Origin: CAVXXB01 sp963765585
Lineage (GTDB): Bacteria > Calditrichota > Calditrichia > JAJRVZ01
Reading direction: 5' to 3'
Length of the DNA stretch: 64,000 bases
NCBI GenBank assembly: GCA_963765585.1
Contig: CAVXXB010000012.1
Span: forward strand, 434,001-498,000
Part shown: piece after piece, positions 1 through 7,819 of the stretch
Position numbering within the stretch: the first letter of the stretch is position 1
Layout of the letters: every line of letters starts with the position of its first letter
Position numbers and translations under genes: made by a program
The notes under the pieces: generated by a model
Told to the model about the DNA's origin: nothing
The model's database searches: none
Seen by the model: only the letters and a program-made list of their open reading frames with translations

Positions 1-2
1 CC

Positions 3-179
3 GTACTGTATGCAGTTTGGCACTTTGGAAAGCCGGTGCCGGAAATAGTATCCTCATACTTTGGTGGGTATCTTCTGGGAATTATTACTATGCATACCCG
101 GAATTTATGGATCCCGGTCCTTTTGCATGTAGGATTTGCTTTGATGATTGAGTTATTCTCGTATTTAACAACTGTCTAA
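3..179 (+). CDS. CPBP-family intramembrane metalloprotease, C-terminal fragment
   Basis: Reading in this frame from the window edge gives an open frame ending in TAA at 177-179; the start lies before the window. The fragment contains HFGKPVPEIVSSYFGGYLLG, then a hydrophobic stretch with an Asn and a later His. This matches the second half of CPBP (CAAX protease and bacteriocin-processing, Abi) membrane proteases, where conserved His and Glu/Asn residues in transmembrane helices bind the metal. Only about 58 residues are visible, so substrate and full topology cannot be judged. Confidence 0.6.
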   Translation, partial: VLYAVWHFGKPVPEIVSSYFGGYLLGIITMHTRNLWIPVLLHVGFALMIELFSYLTTV

Positions 180-206
180 GGAATTAATTTTTAAAGAAGA
201 ATCAAA

Positions 207-632
207 ATGGAACCAGAAATCGTTATCCGGAACTTTGAAAAAAGTGATACAGAAGAAGTGATAAGATTGTGGAAAAAATCATTCCCCACTGATCCGCCAT
301 GGAATGACCCCAGGGAGGTTATTGAAAGGAAAGTAAATTATCAGCAGGAGTTGTTTCTGGTTGGTGAATTACAGAATAAAATTGTGGCGACTGTGCTTGG
401 TGGTTATGATGGGTTTCGCGGTTGGGTGTATCATCTTGCTGTTATCAATGATAACAGAAGAAGTGGAATCGGCCGGAAAATGATGGATGCGATTGAACAA
501 ATACTCCGCAATTCGGGCTGTATCAAAATAAATCTGCAAGTCCGCTCGACCAACCAGGATGTAATATTATTTTACAAAGGAATCGGATTTGAGATTGAAG
601 ATCACGTAAGTATGGGCAAATTGTTGATTTAA
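207..632 (+). CDS. GNAT family N-acetyltransferase
   Basis: A 141-residue single-domain protein of typical GNAT size. It opens with the usual IVIRNFEKSDTEEVIRLW first strand and helix and has the acetyl-CoA pyrophosphate-binding motif A near residues 88-98 (NDNRRSGIGRKMM, the R/QxxGxG/A signature). The C-terminal part, with NLQVRSTNQDVILFYKGIGF, is the motif B region in which an Asn and Tyr commonly lie near the acceptor site. An AAGAAG stretch precedes the ATG. The closest general relatives are RimI/YpeA-like acetyltransferases. The acceptor (protein N-terminus, amine or antibiotic) cannot be told from sequence. Confidence 0.85.
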   Translation: MEPEIVIRNFEKSDTEEVIRLWKKSFPTDPPWNDPREVIERKVNYQQELFLVGELQNKIVATVLGGYDGFRGWVYHLAVINDNRRSGIGRKMMDAIEQILRNSGCIKINLQVRSTNQDVILFYKGIGFEIEDHVSMGKLLI

Positions 633-699
633 TTTTAAAAAATTGAAGTATATACATCCTGCTGTTTTCAGAGCCTGCCAAAATACATATGAGTATAAA

Positions 700-2364
700 A
701 TGAAAAAACTACTTTGGATTCTAATCTTATGTTGCATCTTATTTTTATGTTGCCGGGCTGACAATAAAATTTCATTTCAGATTAACATGCATGAAGCGCT
801 AAAAACCGGCGTGTTGAATACATTGCAAAGTGACAAGGTAGTTATTCGTGGTGGTTTTAATGACTGGCAGAGTGACTTATATGAAGTGAATGATTCTGAT
901 GAAGATAGTATCTATACAGGAACCTTTTTCTTTGCCGATAGTCTCTCAAATACAGAGTTTAAATATGTAATTGTAAAAGGAGAGGGAACAGTCTGTTGGG
1001 AAGATCAACCAAATCCTGAGAACCAGCCATATGGTAACAGGCAAATTACATTTACCGGCAAACCAAAGATTCTGCCACTTTCAAATTTTAAAATTAACCG
1101 GTACGATCTTTACCATGGCGGGTTGCCTGTTAAGTTTTCAATTGAGGAGTTAAGGTCTGATTATAATCAGTTGAGGACAGTATTGGAAACAGAACATTGT
1201 TGTTTGTATAACTACACATCTAAGTCTGATTTTGACACACTCTTCGAAACACAATATTCAAAAATTACGCACTCTATGGATCCCAGTGAGTTCTTTCGAA
1301 TTATAACTCCTTTAAGTGCCCATATCGGGTGTGGACATTCCGGTTTTTGGATGCCGGGTCAATTCTGGAATCTTGGTCGTAATAAAATATTCCCATTGCA
1401 AATTAAACTGATTGAAGGGCAGGTGGTCGTTGACAGAGATTTAAGCGGAAACAATCAGGTCTCGAAAGGCAGTGTACTATATGAGATAAATAATCACCTG
1501 GTGACTAATATTGTAGAGGAATTAAAAGATAACTACGCCGCAGATGCTTTTAATGAGAACTTCAAATTGTCGCAGGTCGAACGTCGCTTCCCTATGTTGT
1601 TGGCGCGAATGTATGGCTTCAGCGAGAAGTATGTAGTCACCTGGTCGCAGCCTGGCAATGATAAGAAAAATGAGATAGAACTCGCACCGGCCAACATTGA
1701 TACTGTGCGTAAATCGGTCTTTACAGAACCTGTACTTAGCTTTAATATCATTGATAGTGCTAATGTGGCAATCCTGACAATCAGCAGTTTTTCATATTAT
1801 GATCGTGTAGATTTCTTTAAGGGATATCTGGATAGTTGTTTTAGTGAAATTCAGGCAAGAAAGATAAATAGTTTGATTCTTGATCTTCGGGGCAATGACG
1901 GTGGAGACCCATTTTGTTCAGCCCCTTTATTCTCCTTCCTGGAAAATAAACCAGTTCCATATTTTGCAGAACCATACGGCAAATATGCCAAACTGGCTGA
2001 ACCAATTCCACTGGCAGGTAACAGGTTTAATGGGAAATTGTTTACTTTAATTGATGGGCGTTGTTTCTCTACAAATGGACATTTTTGTGCGCTGTTGAAG
2101 TACCACAAGATCGGTAAACTGATTGGGTCAGATTCGGGTGCCAGTTATGAATGCAATGCGGCTACAAAGACAGTCCGTCTTAAAAAATCGCAGATTCAAA
2201 TATTTGTGGCGCAAAAATCCTTTGCAGCAGCCGTAAAAAATATGGATTTGCGCAACTCAATTATGCCGGATCATCGCGTAACTCAATCTTATAACGATTT
2301 TCTCAATGGCCGAGATACAGTGATGGATTATACTCTGAATCTGATTCGAGGCAACGGTCGCTAA
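700..2364 (+). CDS. Secreted S41-family (tail-specific/CTP-like) serine peptidase with N-terminal E-set/CBM-like domain
   Basis: About 554 residues if started at the ATG at 700, which immediately begins a signal peptide (MKKLLWILILCCILFLCC). An in-frame ORF extends to 643 but adds only a non-signal extension. Residues about 30-130 look like an AMPK-glycogen-binding/starch-binding E-set domain (VVIRGGFNDWQ, then EFKYVIVKGEG and QPYGNRQITF). The C-terminal half is an S41 peptidase: SLILDLRGNDGG near residue 390 and the nucleophile region DGRCFSTNGHFCALLK near residue 452, where the Ser is the likely catalytic residue. It is expected to act in the periplasm or at the cell surface. The Cys pair at the end of the signal is not a clean lipobox. 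Substrate unknown. Confidence 0.75.
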   Translation: MKKLLWILILCCILFLCCRADNKISFQINMHEALKTGVLNTLQSDKVVIRGGFNDWQSDLYEVNDSDEDSIYTGTFFFADSLSNTEFKYVIVKGEGTVCWEDQPNPENQPYGNRQITFTGKPKILPLSNFKINRYDLYHGGLPVKFSIEELRSDYNQLRTVLETEHCCLYNYTSKSDFDTLFETQYSKITHSMDPSEFFRIITPLSAHIGCGHSGFWMPGQFWNLGRNKIFPLQIKLIEGQVVVDRDLSGNNQVSKGSVLYEINNHLVTNIVEELKDNYAADAFNENFKLSQVERRFPMLLARMYGFSEKYVVTWSQPGNDKKNEIELAPANIDTVRKSVFTEPVLSFNIIDSANVAILTISSFSYYDRVDFFKGYLDSCFSEIQARKINSLILDLRGNDGGDPFCSAPLFSFLENKPVPYFAEPYGKYAKLAEPIPLAGNRFNGKLFTLIDGRCFSTNGHFCALLKYHKIGKLIGSDSGASYECNAATKTVRLKKSQIQIFVAQKSFAAAVKNMDLRNSIMPDHRVTQSYNDFLNGRDTVMDYTLNLIRGNGR

Positions 2365-2395
2365 CGGGCTTTGCGAATAAAACAGTATATCTTTT

Positions 2396-2622
2396 GACAG
2401 GATAACAGGATAAGTAATTGATGCTGGATTCTGGAAAAGTGATGCCCCTTCGAATCTGATTTCTCCGATCGATAAATCCGGATAAATCATCCATGATTTA
2501 GCCAGCATCTCGTATCGAGCAACGAGTGCCGATTACCCACAATATCCAGCATCTTGAATCCTGTATCCTGTATCTTGTATCTTGTATCCTGAATCCTGAA
2601 TCCTGAATCCTGCTATCCTGTC
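2396..2622. repeat. Inverted-arm intergenic element with a nine-unit heptamer array
   Basis: The gap after the S41 gene is bounded by near-perfect inverted arms. GACAGGATAACAGGAT at 2396-2411 matches the reverse complement of 2607-2622 at 15 of 16 positions. An inner pair, GATGCTGGAT at 2420-2429 and ATCCAGCATC at 2544-2553, is perfect. The right arm includes nine consecutive 7-bp units of the type ATCYTGN at 2551-2613. No coding potential was recognised. The structure could fold as a long hairpin or be a MITE-like insertion. Confidence 0.7.
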
Positions 2623-2632
2623 CATAAAACGA

Positions 2633-3346
2633 CTAGTTCACCACCGTCGCATTTTCCATGATCACTTTATAACTGTACCCGGCGCCAAAATCCTTATCAA
2701 GTGCGATTATTCCGCTGAAGGTGACAATATCACCCACTTTAACGTCACTCTCTGTCGTGACGGTCAAGTCAAAATTTCCATCCGCTTCACTGCCGTCCTG
2801 GATGTGAACCCAGTTACGGCCCATGATACCCGGATTAAATTTTGTGACTTTTCCGCTGATGATTGCCAGGCGGTCCTTATAGGAAGATTTATCGGCATAT
2901 AGTTCACCAATGGAAATACCACCTTTAGCCGGTTTAACTGAGATTTGCTCCTTTGCAGCGCTTTTTGCCTTTGCATGCGGATCCGCGCCAGCAGCCATTC
3001 CCGGCATGCCCATCGGTTTATCACTTACCTGGTCAACAAAAAGAATAGATTCAAACGTGCGGTCAAGGTCCTTACTTTCAAAATTTTTCATCTCCATGCC
3101 TCGGGTATAATACAGGGTGGTACCCTCTTTAACACTTATTTTACCCACGGCCATCCAGTAGGTCTTATCACCTTCCCTGGCATTGATATAAGTATAGGAA
3201 TTGGTTTGAATTACTTCTTCTGCAATAATTTTATGCCCGGCGATTGCAGAGCTCGTCTCCGGTTGCTGTTGCGCCTCTTCCTCTTTCTTACAAGAAGTGA
3301 ATATCAATCCAACAATTAATATTGAAAATATGAAAATCTTTTTCAT
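2633..3346 (-). CDS. Lipoprotein with C-terminal OB-fold (nucleic-acid-binding-like) domain
   Basis: A 237-residue protein starting at ATG 3346 with AAGGAG just upstream. It has a clear lipoprotein signal (MKKIFIFSILIVGLIFTSC, Cys19). A charged linker follows, then a beta-rich middle region (SYTYINAREGDKTYWMAVGK), a Met/Gly/Pro-rich stretch (MGMPGMAAG) and a C-terminal OB-fold (AIISGKVTKFNPGIMGRNWV, then IVTFSGIIALDKDFGAGYSY). This architecture occurs in periplasmic OB-fold proteins annotated as DNA-binding or NrfJ-like. Whether it binds nucleic acid or a metal or cofactor outside the membrane is unknown. The Met-rich linker could bind a soft metal, which is inference. Confidence 0.65.
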   Translation of the reverse strand: MKKIFIFSILIVGLIFTSCKKEEEAQQQPETSSAIAGHKIIAEEVIQTNSYTYINAREGDKTYWMAVGKISVKEGTTLYYTRGMEMKNFESKDLDRTFESILFVDQVSDKPMGMPGMAAGADPHAKAKSAAKEQISVKPAKGGISIGELYADKSSYKDRLAIISGKVTKFNPGIMGRNWVHIQDGSEADGNFDLTVTTESDVKVGDIVTFSGIIALDKDFGAGYSYKVIMENATVVN

Positions 3347-3449
3347 CTTATCTCCTTAAAATATTTAGATAGTTCTTATAAATTACAGATATAATTTGGA
3401 ACTCGGCACTGGGCCTTCGTCTTCTCTTTATAATATTGATACATATTTT

Positions 3450-3631
3450 TAATCTCTAATCTCTAATCTCTAACTTCTAACTTCTAACTTCTAACTTTTG
3501 CCTTGCAGAACCGAACGGCAAATATACACAGAGAAGCAAAATATTACAATTAGAAATTTGAGATTAGATTAGTAATTGCCTTTTGCCTATTGCCAATTCT
3601 TAATTTCTCATTTCTAACTTCTAACCTCTAA
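3450..3631. repeat. Intergenic heptamer-periodic arrays
   Basis: The 320-bp gap between two minus-strand genes holds several 7-bp-period arrays. Seven units at 3450-3498 change from TAATCTC to TAACTTC. Three units lie at 3576-3596 (TTGCCTT, TTGCCTA, TTGCCAA). Four units at 3604-3631 run from TTTCTCA to CCTCTAA. The stretch around 3550-3570 carries the complementary words (TTAGAAATTTGAGATTAG), so the arrays can pair across the gap. No gene or RNA family was recognised here. Confidence 0.75.
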
Positions 3632-3668
3632 CTGAACCCCTGCATTTCGGGAAATAAAATAATTTGGA

Positions 3669-3962
3669 TTAAAGTAATCTCTCAATCTCAGTCAGTATTT
3701 TTCCCACATCCTCTATCTTTACATTTGAAAACCATTTATCCTGTGGATATATCATAATATTTGGACCTTGCTCGCACACGCCAAGACATGCGCTCTGAGA
3801 TACTCTTACCAGATTTTTCGGCCAGCGTTTTCGTGCTTCAATCTTTAATTTTTGCCGGATCTCACTGCTTTTATTATGGGCACAGGCTTTTCGCTCATCG
3901 GTTCGATGATTGACACAAACAAAAATATGACATTTATACGCACCATCCTCGTTTTGTATCAA
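3669..3962 (-). CDS. Thioredoxin-like [2Fe-2S] ferredoxin
   Basis: A 97-residue protein started at TTG 3962, with GGAGAT five bases upstream on the coding strand. It matches the thioredoxin-fold [2Fe-2S] ferredoxin family (NuoE C-terminal-like, (2Fe-2S)_Fd_thioredox). The N-terminal HIFVCVNHR strand and Cys are followed by a helix (SSEIRQKLKIEARKR) and the second Cys pair in SACLGVCEQGPNIMIYPQ. The gene ends in a typical VGKILTEIERLL helix. It is a small soluble electron carrier; its partner is not encoded nearby. The region between it and the next gene is repetitive. Confidence 0.85.
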   Translation of the reverse strand: MIQNEDGAYKCHIFVCVNHRTDERKACAHNKSSEIRQKLKIEARKRWPKNLVRVSQSACLGVCEQGPNIMIYPQDKWFSNVKIEDVGKILTEIERLL

Positions 3963-4108
3963 CTATATCTCCAATATTTATTTTCTAACTTCTAATTTTC
4001 TTCCTCTGCGTTTTTGCGAGAGATGAATTATTCAATTTAGATAAAGATTTCTCCAATATCCTGATTATTCCGGTATTAAAAGGAAAATTTTAAATGATAT
4101 GGAAGATA

Positions 4109-4138
4109 TAAAAAAAATCCCTTGCTTGGAAGGGATTT
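4109..4138 (-). terminator. Rho-independent terminator (minus strand, possibly bidirectional)
   Basis: Arms AAATCCCTT (4115-4123) and AAGGGATTT (4130-4138) pair perfectly around a 6-nt loop. On the minus strand the stem is followed by an uninterrupted T run (the plus-strand A run ending at 4117). It would end transcription from the tRNA and the small gene at 4290-4460. The plus strand also has a TTTTC tail. Confidence 0.75.
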
Positions 4139-4202
4139 TCTTGTTTAACAATCAATCGTTGGGACGCAGACAGGAACACATAATTCTGTTCCCATATATT
4201 TG

Positions 4203-4276
4203 CGGGCGAGACCGGAGTTGAACCAATCTTCTTCTGCTGAAAAAAGCAGACGCTCTACCAAATGAGCTATTCGCCC
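4203..4276 (-). tRNA. tRNA with irregular anticodon loop (Lys-TTT or Glu-TTC)
   Basis: The minus strand folds as a cloverleaf: acceptor GGGCGAA/CTCGCCC (A7-C66 mismatch), U8-A9, D-arm GCTC-ATTTGGTA-GAGC, anticodon stem TCTGC/GCAGA and T-arm ATTGG-TTCAACT-CCGGT. The loop between the anticodon stem strands is TTTTTTCA, eight bases instead of seven. The anticodon therefore reads TTT or TTC depending on which T is extra. CCA is not encoded. The extra T sits in a T6 run, in line with the homopolymer errors elsewhere in the window; a degenerate tRNA copy is the alternative. Confidence 0.7.
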
Positions 4277-4289
4277 CTGAATGATATAA

Positions 4290-4460
4290 TTAATATGAAG
4301 GTGGAAGATTTACATCAAGACTGACTTTGTATGATTTGCCACCGAGTTTCATTTCACAGTTTTCCTCAGCCTTATCAAGCAAGAGATCAATAAGTTGCTT
4401 CTTGGCCTCGGTATCCTTTAGAATGTCGTCAACACTAATTTTGTTCTTTTTTGCAGGCAT
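4290..4460 (-). CDS. Small hypothetical protein (56 aa)
   Basis: The start is placed at ATG 4460 because a strong GGAGG lies six bases upstream on the coding strand; the longer open frame to 4532 has no ribosome site of its own. The product begins MPAKKNKISVDDILKD and is lysine/glutamate/leucine rich (KKQLIDLLLDKAEENCEM). It ends in a short beta-like tail, SYKVSLDVNLPPSY, predicted to be helical then extended. I recognise no family. It lies directly upstream of the tRNA and shares its terminator, so the two may be co-transcribed. Confidence 0.55.
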   Translation of the reverse strand: MPAKKNKISVDDILKDTEAKKQLIDLLLDKAEENCEMKLGGKSYKVSLDVNLPPSY

Positions 4461-4643
4461 ATTGCCTCCGAATTTTATCTGTGTTACAGACTCTATTATA
4501 AAATTTCGACCAACTTTAAAGAATGATAACAATTTATTTTAAAATTGGTTGTGATCTGTGCACATTTTTTATTCGAATTTTTGATTTTTACTGGTAAAAA
4601 TGTTCACATAAAAATCATAAAGGCGTTTATATGAAATGCCAAA

Positions 4644-4737
4644 TGTCATCTCGCAGAGATCCTCCCGAGTTGTAGGTATCAGGGTGACCATCAGAAAATG
4701 AGTGCTCGAACGGAGGAAGATCCCTGAAGGAATGACA
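4644..4737. repeat. 94-bp inverted-end intergenic element (TGTCAT...ATGACA)
   Basis: The 330-bp region between the small gene and the purine cluster has no convincing gene. It contains an element starting TGTCATCTCGCAGAGATCC and ending GGAAGATCCCTGAAGGAATG-ACA. Its two ends are imperfect inverted copies (TGTCAT, then GATC and CTCC blocks). Similar TGTCATTCTGA/GATCC-type words are common dispersed intergenic repeats in environmental bacteria. No promoter with both good -35 and -10 boxes was seen for the downstream cluster. Confidence 0.5.
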
Positions 4738-4860
4738 GAACAGAAATTATGACTCAAATTAAAAGTCCTATCACTTTTTATTGGATATTTCTGCAAAAAA
4801 CTCATATAATTACAATATCTAAATGACTTTAGCACTAATTTAGCCAGACTGGATTTTATA

Positions 4861-6336
4861 TTGACCTCAAATTATGACTGGAACTGGCAAATCGCCAGTC
4901 AGGAAAACCGGGAGCGTAATATAAAGCGCTGTCGGGATAAAAAAATCATCCTTCCAACGTTTTCTCAGCAAAGAAATCCGGCGCAAATCCCTGATCTAAT
5001 CACCAGAAAACTACCTGACATCGATATGCAGGATCTTCATCCGCTGAATCTCTTTCGAATTAACTGGCGGAATGATCCTGATACAGGAATACCCGGAGGC
5101 ATAAATTATTTAGAAATTCCGTCTGAGATTACCGGAGTACCGGCGCGAATCATCGGTCTGGTCGGTAAGTTCTTTCCGACAGGGGCTCATAAGGTTGGCG
5201 CCACCTACGGCTGCCTGGCACCCGCAATGGTTACCGGCAGATTTAATCCAGACTATCACAAGGCGGTGTGGCCCTCAACCGGAAATTATTGCCGCGGCGG
5301 TGTGTTTAACTCGGCACTGCTTGATGTGCCGGCAGTAGCAATTTTGCCCGAGGAAATGAGCAGGGAGCGGTTTGAATGGTTGGAAAATTTAGGAGCCGAG
5401 GTCTTCGCCACTCCGGGATGTGAAAGCAACGTTAAGGAGATCTATGATAAATGTCATGAACTGGAGGCAAAAAGCGACGAGTATCTTGTTTTTAACCAAT
5501 TTGATCAGTTTGGAAATGCGGTCTGGCATTATGAGGTTACCGGCCCAAACATAGAAGATGTTTTTAAGCAGCTTGCCCAAAAAGGTCAGCAACTAAGCGG
5601 ATATGTAAGTGCCACCGGATCAGCAGGCACCATTGCTGCGGGTGATTACTTACGAAAAAAATTTCCCCTGATAAAAGTGCTGGCATGTGAAGCCCTGCAA
5701 TGTCCGACCTTATTGTTAAATGGCTTTGGTGGCCACCGCATTGAAGGCATTGGCGACAAACATATTCCCTGGATCCATAACACAAAGAATCTGGATGCAG
5801 TTTGTGCAATAGATGATCAGGATCCTATGGATATTCTCCGTCTGTTTAATGAACCTGCCGGACATCACTACTTGTCTCAACTCGGCGTGAATGAATCGGT
5901 GATAAAAAAATTACCATGGCTTGGAATCTCATCTATTGCAAATTTGCTCGGTGCCATAAAAATGGCCAAATATTATGAATCGACTGCCAATGATGTCATT
6001 TTTACAATCTTCACTGATTCATCCGATCTTTATAAATCAAGACTATTTGAGATGAATGAAGTAAATGGAAAGTATTCCGAACAACAAGCGCAAATTGATT
6101 GGGCAAAAACCATATCCGGCCAGAGCATTGATTATCTAAAAGAACTCAATTATTATGAACGCAAAGCCATACATAATCTAAAATATTTTACCTGGGTGGA
6201 ACAACAGGGTAAAGATGTAAATGAGTTAAATGATCAGTGGTATGATCCGGATTACTGGGCGAAACGATTTGGAATCGCCTCACACTGGGATGATTTAATA
6301 AACGAGTTTAATAGCGAAGTCGGACCGGTCTACTAG
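4861..6336 (+). CDS. Fold-type II PLP-dependent lyase/synthase-like enzyme of the purine cluster
   Basis: A 491-residue protein of the cysteine synthase/tryptophan synthase beta superfamily, longer than most members. The likely Schiff-base Lys lies in FFPTGAHKVGATYG (about residue 120). The cofactor-contacting STGNYCRGG segment follows, and the glycine-rich phosphate loop is SATGSAGTIAAGDY. The C-terminus carries a long extension ending in the YDPDYWAKRF region. The start is TTG with no visible Shine-Dalgarno; the N-terminal NYDWNW segment looks native, so a later Met is unlikely. It is the first gene of a co-directional catabolic run and is followed after 4 bp by the amidohydrolase. It is not the YgeX (diaminopropionate ammonia-lyase) type by motif. 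The reaction is unknown; elimination on an amino-acid product of ring cleavage is inference. Confidence 0.75.
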   Translation: MTSNYDWNWQIASQENRERNIKRCRDKKIILPTFSQQRNPAQIPDLITRKLPDIDMQDLHPLNLFRINWRNDPDTGIPGGINYLEIPSEITGVPARIIGLVGKFFPTGAHKVGATYGCLAPAMVTGRFNPDYHKAVWPSTGNYCRGGVFNSALLDVPAVAILPEEMSRERFEWLENLGAEVFATPGCESNVKEIYDKCHELEAKSDEYLVFNQFDQFGNAVWHYEVTGPNIEDVFKQLAQKGQQLSGYVSATGSAGTIAAGDYLRKKFPLIKVLACEALQCPTLLLNGFGGHRIEGIGDKHIPWIHNTKNLDAVCAIDDQDPMDILRLFNEPAGHHYLSQLGVNESVIKKLPWLGISSIANLLGAIKMAKYYESTANDVIFTIFTDSSDLYKSRLFEMNEVNGKYSEQQAQIDWAKTISGQSIDYLKELNYYERKAIHNLKYFTWVEQQGKDVNELNDQWYDPDYWAKRFGIASHWDDLINEFNSEVGPVY

Positions 6337-6340
6337 ATTT

Positions 6341-7801
6341 ATGACAAAAAAAATATTAAGCACCTGTCTTCTCAGCAGGGGAGACAATCTTGTCCAGATG
6401 GCAGATATTTATTTCGATGAAAAAGTTGATAAAATCAAGCTGCGGTCTGAACGCCCTGTGGAATGGGAGAAAATCGATAGCAGACAGAAATGGGAGTCGT
6501 ATAAAAGTAGTATAGATAATCATCAAAATCCGGAAGCAGCTGAAATCGTAAATGGTGATGGTATGCTTGTGATTCCCGGAGCAGTGGATGGCCATGTTCA
6601 TTTTAATACACCGGGATATGAAACGCGCGAGGATTTTGAGCACGGATCAGGCGCGGCAATCGCCGGTGGTGTTACCACTGTTATTGATATGCCCTGTACT
6701 TCCATTCCTCCCGTGACCTGTGCCGAAAATTTTGATACAAAAATAGTGGCATTGAAAAACCGAAGTCTTACGGACTATGCATTGTGGGGAGGCGTTTCGG
6801 GTAATGATTTTAATACATCGAGCGATCTGCATAACCGCATTCCTAAACTGGCTGGAAAGGGAATTGTTGGTTTTAAAACCTATCTTTTATCCGGGATGTC
6901 TTCGTTTACTGATTTAAGTACTGAGCAATTGGAGCAAGTCGCCGTTTGGGTAAAGGAAACCGGACTGGTTCTGGCCATTCATGCCGAGGACAAAAAACTG
7001 GTTACTACACGTGAAAACGAATTGCGAAAACTCGGCCGGAATAATTGGCGTGCCTATTGTACCGCCAGAGACAGCAATGCCGAACTGATTGCAGTTAAAA
7101 ATGCATATCATATTGCAAAAAAAACCGGATGCCGGATTCATATTGTCCATCTGATCTCCAAGGAAGGACTGAATACCATTCGCAAGGCTAAGGCCGAAGG
7201 CATTAATATGAGTGCGGAAACTTGTCCGCATTATTTATATTTTACTCAACAGGATTTTGATAAACCGGAAATATCGGCGTTTCTGAAAACCGCGCCGCCG
7301 GTCAAACATGAAGAAGATAAAGCCGCCCTGTGGCAGGGTTTAAATGATGGTACACTGGACTTTGTGACAACGGATCATGCCGGGTGTATCCCGGAAGTTG
7401 AAAAATCTTCTGATAATTTCTGGGATATTTATGGTGGTATTCCGGGTGTCGAACACCGTGTCCCTTTCATGTTGAGTGAGGGTTTTAAAAAAGGCCGGTT
7501 AACCCTGCAACAGACCCTGGAATTGCTCTGTGAAAATCCGGCAAAATTTTACAAACTGGATCACTGCAAAGGAAAACTGGAACCGGGCATGGATGCCGAT
7601 ATGGTACTGGTAGACTTGTGGCAGGATCAAACTATTGACGCCCGGGACATGCACAGTAAAGGAAAATACACGCCATTTGAAGCGGAAACATTCTCTGTTT
7701 GCCTCAGGCAAACCTGGTTGCGTGGCAGAAAAATGTGCGATAATGGAGGAAATTTGACAAATGATTTTAACTATGGTCAGTTCATCAGGTCTGTGAATTA
7801 G
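6341..7801 (+). CDS. Cyclic amidohydrolase (allantoinase/hydantoinase/dihydropyrimidinase type)
   Basis: A 486-residue TIM-barrel metallohydrolase. Metal and substrate motifs occur in order: DGHVHFNTPGYE (HxH), GGVTTVIDMP, GIVGFKTYLL (the Lys expected to be carboxylated and bridge two metals), LAIHAED, CRIHIVHL, AETCPHYLYF and VTTDHAGC (catalytic Asp). The family opens cyclic amide or ureide rings. In the E. coli-type purine locus the equivalent position is held by HyuA. Here it would open a ring produced by the neighbouring molybdenum hydroxylases, which is inference. The start codon is 4 bp after the previous stop and the SsnA gene follows after 18 bp, so the genes are probably translationally linked. 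Confidence 0.85.
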   Translation: MTKKILSTCLLSRGDNLVQMADIYFDEKVDKIKLRSERPVEWEKIDSRQKWESYKSSIDNHQNPEAAEIVNGDGMLVIPGAVDGHVHFNTPGYETREDFEHGSGAAIAGGVTTVIDMPCTSIPPVTCAENFDTKIVALKNRSLTDYALWGGVSGNDFNTSSDLHNRIPKLAGKGIVGFKTYLLSGMSSFTDLSTEQLEQVAVWVKETGLVLAIHAEDKKLVTTRENELRKLGRNNWRAYCTARDSNAELIAVKNAYHIAKKTGCRIHIVHLISKEGLNTIRKAKAEGINMSAETCPHYLYFTQQDFDKPEISAFLKTAPPVKHEEDKAALWQGLNDGTLDFVTTDHAGCIPEVEKSSDNFWDIYGGIPGVEHRVPFMLSEGFKKGRLTLQQTLELLCENPAKFYKLDHCKGKLEPGMDADMVLVDLWQDQTIDARDMHSKGKYTPFEAETFSVCLRQTWLRGRKMCDNGGNLTNDFNYGQFIRSVN

Positions 7802-7819
7802 GGAGATAAAAAAATTATC

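Noticed and set aside
3450..3640. CRISPR array
   Set aside because: Units are 7 bp and tandem without unique spacers of 30-40 bp, and no cas gene is present in the window.
4569..4835. 88-residue minus-strand open frame before the purine cluster
   Set aside because: It runs through the TGTCAT inverted-repeat element, has low-complexity composition and no ribosome site, and matches no family known to me.
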